A DNA stretch of 64,000 nucleotides from the NCBI RefSeq assembly GCF_007833355.1, contig NZ_CP020914.1, forward strand, positions 234,047-298,046, read 5' to 3'. This stretch comes from Denitratisoma sp. DHT3 (lineage in GTDB: Bacteria; Pseudomonadota; Gammaproteobacteria; Burkholderiales; Rhodocyclaceae). Below the pieces are notes generated by a model. It saw only the letters and a list, made by a program, of their open reading frames with translations. It was not told where the DNA came from and made no database searches. Of this stretch, positions 35,704-42,977 are shown piece by piece. The stretch's first letter is position 1, and every line of letters begins with the position of its first letter. Made by a program: the position numbers and the translations under genes.

Positions 35704-36927
35704 ATGAATACCGTTCTGGGCCGTTTTCTCCGGTCGACCGCGCCGCTCTGGATCTGCCCCTTCCGCCCCTTCTTCCTGCTCACCGCAGCGCACGGCGCCC
35801 TGGCCATGGTCTGGTGGATCGCCCTGGTCAGCGGCCTGTTGCCGCTGCCGGAGGTCGCCGGCGGCATCGTGGTCTGGCATGCCCACGAAATGCTGTTCGG
35901 CTTCGCCATGGCCTCCATCGTCGGCTTCCTGCTCACCGCTGTGCCGGAATTCACTGGCGTGCCGCCCATTCCCCGTCTCCGGCTGCAGATGCTGGTCGCG
36001 CTGTGGTTGGGCGGGCGCATTTCTTTCACCCTCTCCGGCACACTCACCGTCTGGCCGGCGGCGCTGTGCGATCTGGCCCTGCTGCTGACGCTGATTGCCA
36101 GCGTCGCCAGACCGCTGTGGCGCCAGCCGGACCGCCGCCATTTCACCTTCATCTACAACCTGCTTGCCCTCTTTGCCGTGCACTCCGGTTTCTACTTCGC
36201 GCTGATCGCCGGCCGCGACCCGCTGCCCTGGCTGCGGCTGACCATCGGCGTGCTGATGGCGCTGATCGTCGTCTCCCTGTCGCGCATCTCGATGCGCCTG
36301 GTCAACGACGTGCTCGAAGCCCAGGGCAAGGAAACAGCGCCCTATCTGGCCCGGCGGCCGCGGCGCAACCTGGCCATCTTCGCCATCGCCGCCTACAGTG
36401 CCGGCGAGTTCCTGCTGCCCGGCAACGCCGTTCCCGGCTGGCTGGCCCTGGCCGCCGCCGCCGCCATCGCCAACCTGCTCAACGACTGGCACGTCGGCCG
36501 CGTCCTGCGCCAGCGCTGGGTGCTGATTCCCTACCTCGTCTATGTCTGCATGGGGCTGGGCTACGCACTGATCGGCATCGGCCGGCTGGGCGGCAACGAC
36601 CTGATCAGCGCCGGCGAACACCTGCTCGTCGTCGGTGCCCTCGGCCTGGCCGTGCTCATCGTCATGTCTGTCGCCGGCCGCATGCACAGTGGCTGGGGCC
36701 TGGACCACCGGCACTGGCTGCCACTGGCTGCCGGCCTGCTCGTGCTCGCCGCACTGGTGCGCTGCGCCGCCAGCTGGACTCCACTGGCGTTCGACGAACT
36801 CCTCGAAACCGCTGCGCTCGTCTGGATCGCCGCCTGGACCATCTATCTGGTGTTCTCGCTCCCCATCCTGGCGGCGCCACGCCCCGATGGTCGCAGTGGA
36901 TGTGACGAAGCACCGCCTGTGAGGTGA
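35704..36927 (+). CDS. nnrS: NnrS family protein
   Basis: A 407-residue protein with about twelve membrane helices, including WHAHEMLFGFAMASIVGFLLTAVPEF (quoted in part: WHAHEMLFGFA), the conserved NnrS signature with its two His, and a later RMHSGWGLDHRHW-like His pair. NnrS is a heme- and copper-containing membrane protein that protects against nitric oxide and nitrosative stress in denitrifiers and is controlled by FNR/NNR regulators. GAGGAAGTTGCA precedes ATG 35704. Probably the last gene of the operon with the FNR-type box, which agrees with its known control. Confidence 0.87.
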   Translation: MNTVLGRFLRSTAPLWICPFRPFFLLTAAHGALAMVWWIALVSGLLPLPEVAGGIVVWHAHEMLFGFAMASIVGFLLTAVPEFTGVPPIPRLRLQMLVALWLGGRISFTLSGTLTVWPAALCDLALLLTLIASVARPLWRQPDRRHFTFIYNLLALFAVHSGFYFALIAGRDPLPWLRLTIGVLMALIVVSLSRISMRLVNDVLEAQGKETAPYLARRPRRNLAIFAIAAYSAGEFLLPGNAVPGWLALAAAAAIANLLNDWHVGRVLRQRWVLIPYLVYVCMGLGYALIGIGRLGGNDLISAGEHLLVVGALGLAVLIVMSVAGRMHSGWGLDHRHWLPLAAGLLVLAALVRCAASWTPLAFDELLETAALVWIAAWTIYLVFSLPILAAPRPDGRSGCDEAPPVR

Positions 36928-36984
36928 TCCGCCGCTCCTGGCCGCGGCCGTGCGCGCCAAGGACGTGCCCGCACCGGGGCTGTC

Positions 36985-36999
36985 GCACCACCCTGGTGC
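36985..36999 (+). promoter_or_regulatory. NtrC-binding site before narK
   Basis: GCACC-ACCCT-GGTGC is a perfect match to the NtrC dyad GCACC-N5-GGTGC, centred 84 bases before the GG of the sigma-54 promoter at 37075-37089. Confidence 0.75.
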
Positions 37000-37074
37000 C
37001 GCCGCCCTGGCCCCGCCGCGCGGCGGCAGGGCCAAGACCCCGTGGCACAAGGGTTTTCACCGGCTCGCGGCGAT

Positions 37075-37089
37075 TGGCACAGGGCTTGC
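37075..37089 (+). promoter_or_regulatory. Sigma-54 promoter of narK
   Basis: TGGCAC-AGGGC-TTGC fits the -24/-12 consensus TGGCAC-N5-TTGC in every fixed position. The predicted start at about 37101 is 21 bases before ATG 37122. Confidence 0.88.
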
Positions 37090-37121
37090 GATGAAGCGTC
37101 CATCGACCACCCGAAGGAGTG

Positions 37122-38339
37122 ATGATGGACAGGAAATCTTTTCTCCAGGCCGGCCATGCGCCGACCCTGCTGACGGCCTTTCTCTATTTCGACCTGGCCT
37201 TCATGGTCTGGGTCATTCTCGGCCCCCTGGCGGTGCAGATTTCCGCCGACCTGAACCTGACGCCGGTGCAGAAGGGCTTCATGGTGGCGACGCCGCTCCT
37301 GGCGGGCGCGATCCTGCGCATGGCGATGGGCCTGCTGGTGGACCGCCTGCGGCCCAAGAAGGCCGGCGCCATCGGCCAGGTGATCGTGATCGCGGCGCTG
37401 GCGGTGGCGTGGCGGGCCGGCATCCATAGCTATGCCCAGGTGCTGGTGCTGGCGGCGTTCCTCGGCGTCGCCGGCTCGGCCTTCGCGGTGGCCCTGCCGC
37501 TGGCTTCCCGCTGGTATCCGCCGGAGCACCAGGGCAAGGCCATGGGCATCGCCGGGGCGGGCAATTCCGGTACGGCCCTGGCGGCGCTGTTCGGCCCCGG
37601 CCTGGCGGCCGTCTATGGCTGGGTGAATGTGTTCGGCCTGCTCCTGATTCCCCTGAGCCTGGTCTTCGCGCTCTACCTGATCTTCGCCAAGGATGCCCCC
37701 GGCTGCCCGCCGCCGCGGCCCCTGGCGGATTATTTCCGGGTGCTGAAGGACAAGGATGCCTGGTGGTTCATGTTTTTCTATGGCGTGACTTTCGGCGGCT
37801 TTTCCGGGCTGGCCTCCTCCCTGGCGATCTATTTCAACGTCCAGTACGGCCTGGACGCCAAAACCGCCGGCTACTTCACCGCCGCCTGCGTCTTCGCCGG
37901 CTCCCTGGTGCGTCCCCTGGGTGGCGCCCTGGCCGACCGCATCGGTGGGGTCAGGAGCCTGTCGGTGATGTATCTGACGGCGGCGCTGTTCCTGGTGGTG
38001 GTCAGTGCCGGCCTGCCCGACGTCTGGTCCTGCGCGGCGGTGTTCGGGGGGGCGATGCTGGCCCTCGGCATGGGGAACGGCGCGGTGTTCCAACTGGTGC
38101 CCCAGCGCTTCCGGCGCGAGATCGGCGTGATGACCGGTCTGGTGGGCATGGCCGGCGGCCTCGGTGGCTTCTACCTGGCCTCCTCCCTGGGCTATGCCAG
38201 GCAGGTGACCGGCAGCTATCAGCTGGGATTCCTGGTGTTTGCCCTGCTGGCCCTCGTGGCGCTCATCGGGCTGACGGCGGTGAAGACCCGCTGGCGCACC
38301 ACCTGGGGCGCGGCCCATCTGACCGCGGCCCGCATTTGA
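37122..38339 (+). CDS. narK: Nitrate/nitrite transporter, NarK/NasA type MFS
   Basis: A 405-residue MFS protein of the nitrate-nitrite porter group with twelve helices. The glycine-rich signature GIAGAGNSGTALAALFGPGLA (quoted in part: GAGNSGTALAALFGP) is in helix 5 and RPLGGALADRIGG in the second half. It would bring nitrate into the cytoplasm for NasA. ATG 37122 (or 37125) follows GAAGGAG, downstream of a sigma-54 promoter and an NtrC site, so expression should rise under nitrogen limitation. First gene of the nitrate-assimilation cluster. Confidence 0.88.
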   Translation: MMDRKSFLQAGHAPTLLTAFLYFDLAFMVWVILGPLAVQISADLNLTPVQKGFMVATPLLAGAILRMAMGLLVDRLRPKKAGAIGQVIVIAALAVAWRAGIHSYAQVLVLAAFLGVAGSAFAVALPLASRWYPPEHQGKAMGIAGAGNSGTALAALFGPGLAAVYGWVNVFGLLLIPLSLVFALYLIFAKDAPGCPPPRPLADYFRVLKDKDAWWFMFFYGVTFGGFSGLASSLAIYFNVQYGLDAKTAGYFTAACVFAGSLVRPLGGALADRIGGVRSLSVMYLTAALFLVVVSAGLPDVWSCAAVFGGAMLALGMGNGAVFQLVPQRFRREIGVMTGLVGMAGGLGGFYLASSLGYARQVTGSYQLGFLVFALLALVALIGLTAVKTRWRTTWGAAHLTAARI

Positions 38340-38379
38340 GTTGAGTGTGAAAGAACGCAAAAACGGAGTGTGTGGTGAC

Positions 38380-38437
38380 TTCGAGCGCAGCGAGCCAATG
38401 CCGTCACCTCCCCCGGAGAAGGGGAGGCGGGGAGGGG
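38380..38437 (-). repeat. Partial relative of the dispersed repeat family
   Basis: TCGAGCGCAGCGAGCC followed by a GC-rich hairpin (CCTCCCCC and GGGGAGG) matches the corresponding end of copy 3 at 61030-61085, in the same orientation. The rest of the unit is absent. It may act as an end or attenuation point between narK and the phosphatase-kinase gene. Confidence 0.45.
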
Positions 38438-38546
38438 GCGGGTCTTCTTGCCCTCCGCGTATTGCATGCGCCGGGGCGGAAAATTGGCTTCCATGAGCGT
38501 TAGGATTGGGCGGGGAGGTTTCCTCCCGGCTCCTCCGCCCGACACC

Positions 38547-40256
38547 ATGAACACCGCCGCACGTCCTGCCTCATTGCGCGTCCGCATCGGCCAGCACAGC
38601 CTGGCGGGGCGGCGTGCCCGCAACGAGGATTTCCTGGGGGCGACCCAGCCCGAGGGCGCCGAGCTCGACAGCAAGGGCATGGTGCTGGTGGTGGCCGATG
38701 GCGTCGGTGGCCATGCCAACGGCCGCGAGGCGGCCGAGTACGCGGTGCGCAATCTGTTGGTGGATTACTACGCCACGCCGGACACCTGGAGCGTGGCCAA
38801 GTCCCTGGAGACGGTGCTGGTCGCGTCCAACCGCTGGCTGCTGGGCCAGGCTCGCCATACGGCGGACTACATCGGCATGGCGACCACGCTGAGCGGCCTG
38901 GTGCTGCGCGGCGCCCGCTACTACCTGGCCCATGTCGGCGATTCCCGCATCTATCTGTTGCGCGACGGCGCGCTGACCCAGCTCACCGAGGATCACACCT
39001 GGCCCCATCCGGAACTGGAGAATGTCCTGCGCCGGGCCATCGGCCTGGATGCCCATCTGGTGGTGGATCATGGCGATGGCGAGCTGCAGGTGGGCGACCG
39101 CTTCATCCTGCTCACCGACGGGGTCTGGGGCACCCTGGGGGACGCGGGCATCCAGGAGCTGCTGGCGCGCCACGGGGAAGCCGAGGACGCCGCCGAGGCG
39201 CTGACCCGGGAGGCGCTGCGGCGGGACTCCCAGGACAATTGCAGCGCCCTGGTGGCCGATGTCGCCGCCGTGCCGCAAGGCGACCTGCGCGACACGCTGC
39301 TGGCCTCCAGCAAGCTGCCGCTGCCGCCGCGCCTGGCGGCGGGGCAGGAGATCGACGGCCTGCGGGTCCGGGCCTTGCTCCACGAGTCGCGGGAAACCTT
39401 GCTCTACCAGGTGGAGCGGCACGGGGTCGAGGGGCCGCAACTGCTGGTGCTGAAGACCCTGCGTCCCGAATGCGGCGACGAGGAGGCCGTCGCCGCCCTG
39501 GTGTATGAGGAGTGGCTGGCGCGGCGCGCCATCGCGCCCTGTTTTCCCCAAGTGATCAGCCATGGCCCCCGCGCCCATCTGTATTACCTGATGACCTGGC
39601 ATGAAGGGGAGAGCCTCAAGGCCCGCCTGGCGCGGGGGCACCAGTTCACGCCGGCGGAGGCGGCCCAGTTGGGCATCCGCCTGCTGTCCGGCATCGGCCG
39701 GCTGCACCGACTGGGCATCATCCATCGGGACATCAAACCGGACAATCTCCAGTTGGGGCCCGATGGCCGGCTGACCATTCTCGACCTGGGTGTGGCGGCC
39801 AGTGACGGCCACCGTTTCCGCGAAATCAACAACCCGGGCACGCCGTCCTACATGGCGCCGGAGCTCTTCGCCGGCCAGGCGGCCAGCGAGTCCAGCGATC
39901 TGTATGCCTGCGGCGTCACGCTCTATGAGTTGCTGACCCGCCGCTATCCCTACGGGGAGATCGAGCCCTTTCAGTTGCCCCGCTTCGGCCAGCCGGTGCC
40001 GCCGACCCGCTATCGGCGTGACATTCCCGACTGGCTGGAGAACATTCTGCTCAAGGCCTGCGCCCGGGATGTCGCGGAGCGCTTCGAGACCGCCGAGGAA
40101 TTCCGTCTCGCCCTGGAACGGGGCGCCCATCGTCCCCTCGCGGTACGACGCCGGGTCCCCCTCGTGGAGCGCCGTCCGGGTCTCGTGTTGAAAGTCGTCG
40201 CCGGCCTGTCTCTGCTGTTCAATCTGGTGCTGCTCTACCTCTGGAGCCGGCACTGA
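38547..40256 (+). CDS. Bifunctional PP2C phosphatase / Ser-Thr kinase
   Basis: 569 residues. A PP2C domain (about 5-240) has RNEDFLG, VADGVGGHANG and DNCSALVAD metal-ligand motifs. A protein kinase domain (about 270-525) has IIHRDIKPDNLQL (catalytic Asp), LDLGVA in place of DFG and GTPSYMAPE. A single membrane helix lies at the C-terminus (about 546-566). Phosphatase-kinase fusions of this kind are found in assimilatory nitrate clusters. They may tune transport or reductase activity, but the target is not known. It lies between narK and nirB in the ancestral cluster order, 207 bases after narK. Confidence 0.87.
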   Translation: MNTAARPASLRVRIGQHSLAGRRARNEDFLGATQPEGAELDSKGMVLVVADGVGGHANGREAAEYAVRNLLVDYYATPDTWSVAKSLETVLVASNRWLLGQARHTADYIGMATTLSGLVLRGARYYLAHVGDSRIYLLRDGALTQLTEDHTWPHPELENVLRRAIGLDAHLVVDHGDGELQVGDRFILLTDGVWGTLGDAGIQELLARHGEAEDAAEALTREALRRDSQDNCSALVADVAAVPQGDLRDTLLASSKLPLPPRLAAGQEIDGLRVRALLHESRETLLYQVERHGVEGPQLLVLKTLRPECGDEEAVAALVYEEWLARRAIAPCFPQVISHGPRAHLYYLMTWHEGESLKARLARGHQFTPAEAAQLGIRLLSGIGRLHRLGIIHRDIKPDNLQLGPDGRLTILDLGVAASDGHRFREINNPGTPSYMAPELFAGQAASESSDLYACGVTLYELLTRRYPYGEIEPFQLPRFGQPVPPTRYRRDIPDWLENILLKACARDVAERFETAEEFRLALERGAHRPLAVRRRVPLVERRPGLVLKVVAGLSLLFNLVLLYLWSRH

Positions 40257-40346
40257 GCTCACTTTCATGGCGCAGAAAGAACAACGCGGAGGCCAACGAA
40301 TCCCGATCCCCGTGACAGGGGTCCGTGCGTCCTGTGGCCGGCGCTC

Positions 40347-40979
40347 CTAAGGCTTGGGTTTCCGGGGGCGGCCATATGTCGGCCACGGGTGCCCCAATGC
40401 GCCGTGGATCATGCCGATCAGGTTGTCGACGAACTCCTGATCGCTCAACGCCACTTCGTGCCCCAGGTCCGCCGCCCGTACCCGCGACGCCAGGGCCGTC
40501 ATCATGCCGTTGATGGCGAAGCGGATGCGCTCCTCGGCGACCGCTTTTGGAATCTTCCTCAACGCGGCGCACAACCAGCCGTGAAGCGATTTCAGCGAGG
40601 GCGGCAAGAGCATGGAATCGATCCATTCCCCGTGCTGGGTCACGTATTGCTGGACGATCAAGAGATAGTTGCGGCCGTCCGGCGTCGCCAGTTTCGAGGC
40701 AATGGGCAGCACCAGCGCCTCCACCAGCGATCGTAGATCACGGGTCTTGCCGCCGCGTTTGAGATCGGACAGCCGTTGAGCCCTGATTTTTTCGATCTCT
40801 TCGAGATGCCGTTCGAAGATGGCCCGGATCAGGCCCTCCCGGGAGCCGAAGTGGTAGTGCAGTGCCGAGCTGTTGCGCTGTTCCGCCAACTGGATGATGG
40901 CCTGGGTTTGCGTACGCTCGATGCCCTCCCGTGCGAAGAGATGCTCGGCGGCGTGCAGCAGGCGGGTGCGGGTATCCAT
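40347..40979 (-). CDS. TetR-family transcriptional regulator
   Basis: A 210-residue regulator with an N-terminal HTH (RLLHAAEHLFAREGIERTQTQAI, quoted in part; then LHYHFGSREGLIRAIF) and a large C-terminal ligand domain resembling the CerR/YbiH group. It is transcribed away from the PQQ-repeat gene. Two identical operators (40995-41009 and 41018-41032) lie in the 74-base gap, so it very likely represses both genes. It interrupts the nitrate cluster and has no evident link with nitrogen. Confidence 0.88.
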   Translation of the reverse strand: MDTRTRLLHAAEHLFAREGIERTQTQAIIQLAEQRNSSALHYHFGSREGLIRAIFERHLEEIEKIRAQRLSDLKRGGKTRDLRSLVEALVLPIASKLATPDGRNYLLIVQQYVTQHGEWIDSMLLPPSLKSLHGWLCAALRKIPKAVAEERIRFAINGMMTALASRVRAADLGHEVALSDQEFVDNLIGMIHGALGHPWPTYGRPRKPKP

Positions 40980-40994
40980 GGATTCTGATTGACG

Positions 40995-41032
40995 TAATGG
41001 CGGCCATTATAGTAGCGTAATGGATGCCATTA
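40995..41032. promoter_or_regulatory. Tandem operator pair for the TetR-type regulator
   Basis: Two palindromes with the same half-sites TAATGG and CCATTA: TAATGGCGGCCATTA (40995-41009) and TAATGGATGCCATTA (41018-41032). Both have 3-base centres, and their centres are 23 bases apart, about two helix turns. They lie between the divergent regulator and PQQ-repeat genes. Confidence 0.85.
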
Positions 41033-41053
41033 ATGAATGAGGGGGGAGCGTTC

Positions 41054-42628
41054 ATGTCCAGCGGATTCCAGCTTTGCGCTTGCGCGATCGTGGCGGCCGT
41101 GTTGTCCGTCGTCGATCTTCCAGTGGCCTGGGGAGCGTCGGTCTATGCGCCAAGCGGATGGGCCTCGCTGCATCAAAGCGAGGCCAACCGCAGATCGCAG
41201 CCCGTCGACTTGCCGACGCAGTACCGGAGCTGGACGGCCCTCCAGGGCGCTGCCACGCTCACGGTTCCGACGGTGGGGCCCGACGGCCATCTGTACGCGA
41301 CCACCGGCCAGGGGCGGGGGCATTCCAATCTGCACGCCTTCACGCTGGATGGCGCCTTGCTGTGGCAGGCCAAGCCCATGGAGAACATGAACGATCTCGA
41401 CGGCTGTGCGATCCTGTCCAGTCCGATCGTCGATCGCGAGGGCGATGTCTATATTTCCGACTGCAATCAACTCTGGTCGTTCAAGCCCGACGGCAAGGTG
41501 AAGTGGGTCGTCGATCTGCCGGCCGCTCCTGCGGGAGCGCATTTCCAACGTCCCGACTTCCCGATCAACGCCTTTACGACGGCCGTGTTCACCAAGGACG
41601 GGGATGTGTTGGGCGTCACGAATTTCGGTCAGGTGGTGGTCGTGGATCGCGCCACCGGGAAGCCGAGGGCCGATGTGGTCCGGCTGCCGGGATTGATTCC
41701 GCCCAAAAGCACGAAGTATCCCCTGCGCGACGCTATCCTCGGCTTCGGCCTGATGGACCCCGGCCTCCGGGATTGGGCGTGGCAGTTGATCTTTGGCGGA
41801 GAAATGAATTCCGCCAATACGCCGGCCGTGGACATGCGTACCGGGCGCATTTTCGTTGCGGTCAGTTCGGTCGCACCGGGGCGCGGCGTTTTGATGGGGT
41901 TTGATTTGAAGCCCCGATCCGACGGGAAACTGACAGTCGAGATCGCCTTCAGCAGCGATATGGGGCCGGGCAGCGGTTCCAGCCCGACGCTGTCCCCCGA
42001 TGGCCGCTTCGCCTATGTCAGCGACGACGATGGAATGTTCTACGCCTTCGATACGGCGAACGGAAAGCGGGCATGGACGGTCCAGACCAAGGCCGCCGCC
42101 GGCGCGGCCGCGGTCGGGGAGGACGGAACCATCGTGGCGCTTCAGGAGGTCGATGCCTTCGCCATCGCCATCGATCCCAACGGGCATCGGCTCTGGGAAA
42201 GCGACATCGGCAACCTGGTCAAGGCCGCCTTGCCTTCGCGCTGGTATCTGGGCGGGCCGGTTGCGAGGAGCACCGGCAATCCGGTCATCGTGAAGGGCAT
42301 GGTGCTGGAGCCCGTGGTGTACTGCTACACGCTGGGCTGGGGGAAATGGCGGATTCCCATTCCCATCCGTTCCGCCATCGTCGCCATCGATATGAAGACC
42401 GGCAAGGGGATCAAGGAGATCGTCGGCCTGTCCGACGATTCCTCCGGCATCACGGCGGTTTTGCCCGACGGAACGATCATCAACAGCCTCGGAAGCGTTC
42501 TGACGTCCGCGGTGGAGCCGCTTGCATGGCTCATGAACCGGCTGCTTCCCGGCCCGTTGAAACAACTGGAAGCCAGGGGCGGCATCCAGGTCTCGCGCCC
42601 GGTTCGCGCATCGAAAGACGCGATGTAG
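41054..42628 (+). CDS. Exported PQQ-type beta-propeller repeat protein
   Basis: 524 residues with a signal peptide (about 1-30). The rest is repeated beta-strand units of the PQQ/quinoprotein-like propeller, for example GPDGHLYATTG, DREGDVYISD, SPDGRFAYVSDDDGMFYAFD and NGHRLWESD. No clear catalytic PQQ-binding residues of an alcohol dehydrogenase were recognised, so it is probably a binding or scaffold protein. ATG 41054 follows GAGGGGGGAG, and the longer 41024 start would shorten the operator gap. Controlled by the divergent TetR-type protein. Its role and its link to the nitrate cluster are unclear. Confidence 0.75.
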   Translation: MSSGFQLCACAIVAAVLSVVDLPVAWGASVYAPSGWASLHQSEANRRSQPVDLPTQYRSWTALQGAATLTVPTVGPDGHLYATTGQGRGHSNLHAFTLDGALLWQAKPMENMNDLDGCAILSSPIVDREGDVYISDCNQLWSFKPDGKVKWVVDLPAAPAGAHFQRPDFPINAFTTAVFTKDGDVLGVTNFGQVVVVDRATGKPRADVVRLPGLIPPKSTKYPLRDAILGFGLMDPGLRDWAWQLIFGGEMNSANTPAVDMRTGRIFVAVSSVAPGRGVLMGFDLKPRSDGKLTVEIAFSSDMGPGSGSSPTLSPDGRFAYVSDDDGMFYAFDTANGKRAWTVQTKAAAGAAAVGEDGTIVALQEVDAFAIAIDPNGHRLWESDIGNLVKAALPSRWYLGGPVARSTGNPVIVKGMVLEPVVYCYTLGWGKWRIPIPIRSAIVAIDMKTGKGIKEIVGLSDDSSGITAVLPDGTIINSLGSVLTSAVEPLAWLMNRLLPGPLKQLEARGGIQVSRPVRASKDAM

Positions 42629-42646
42629 CCGGATACAAGCAATGGG

Positions 42647-42762
42647 GCGTCGCGGGGCGCTGGCGATAACCGGCCGAACCCCGCCCGCAGCTCGCTCGCG
42701 CCTACGCCTTGATCGACACGGCCGATGCCGAAGATCCCAATCGGGATCAGGGGCGGCCCAAG
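42647..42762 (+). pseudogene. Remnant of the DUF4202 gene 5' end
   Basis: This stretch matches 48656-48802, which spans the -10 region and the first 39 codons of the DUF4202 gene. Both start with GCGTCGCGGGGCGCTGG and end with GGGATCAGGGGC-GCCCAAG. The remnant has lost about 31 bases including the start codon, and its TATAAT is altered. Its frame still reads LARAYALIDTADAEDPNRDQ. Afterwards the sequence diverges. Broken copy, not expected to be functional. Confidence 0.85.
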
Positions 42763-42785
42763 TGGTGCATTCCCGGCGCACGGCT

Positions 42786-42800
42786 GCGCCGCAGTGGTGC
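42786..42800 (+). promoter_or_regulatory. NtrC-binding site before nirB
   Basis: GCGCC-GCAGT-GGTGC matches GCACC-N5-GGTGC at 9 of 10 fixed bases, centred 85 bases before the GG of the sigma-54 promoter at 42877-42891. Confidence 0.65.
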
Positions 42801-42876
42801 GCGACCCGTCCAAGAAGATTCCGTCAGAAGATCGTTGAATGCCATGAATCCGCATCCTGAGCGGATCGGCAAGGAA

Positions 42877-42891
42877 TGGCACAACGCTTGC
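42877..42891 (+). promoter_or_regulatory. Sigma-54 promoter of nirBD
   Basis: TGGCAC-AACGC-TTGC fits the -24/-12 consensus fully. The transcript is predicted to start at about 42903, 75 bases before the nirB start. Confidence 0.88.
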
Positions 42892-42977
42892 TGAATGATC
42901 TGGCAAGGCGAAGCCGGATGCCCTCGACCGCATCGAGGGCGGTCGGGCGCCGCAACGAGTGGCGGAAAGGACGTGCA

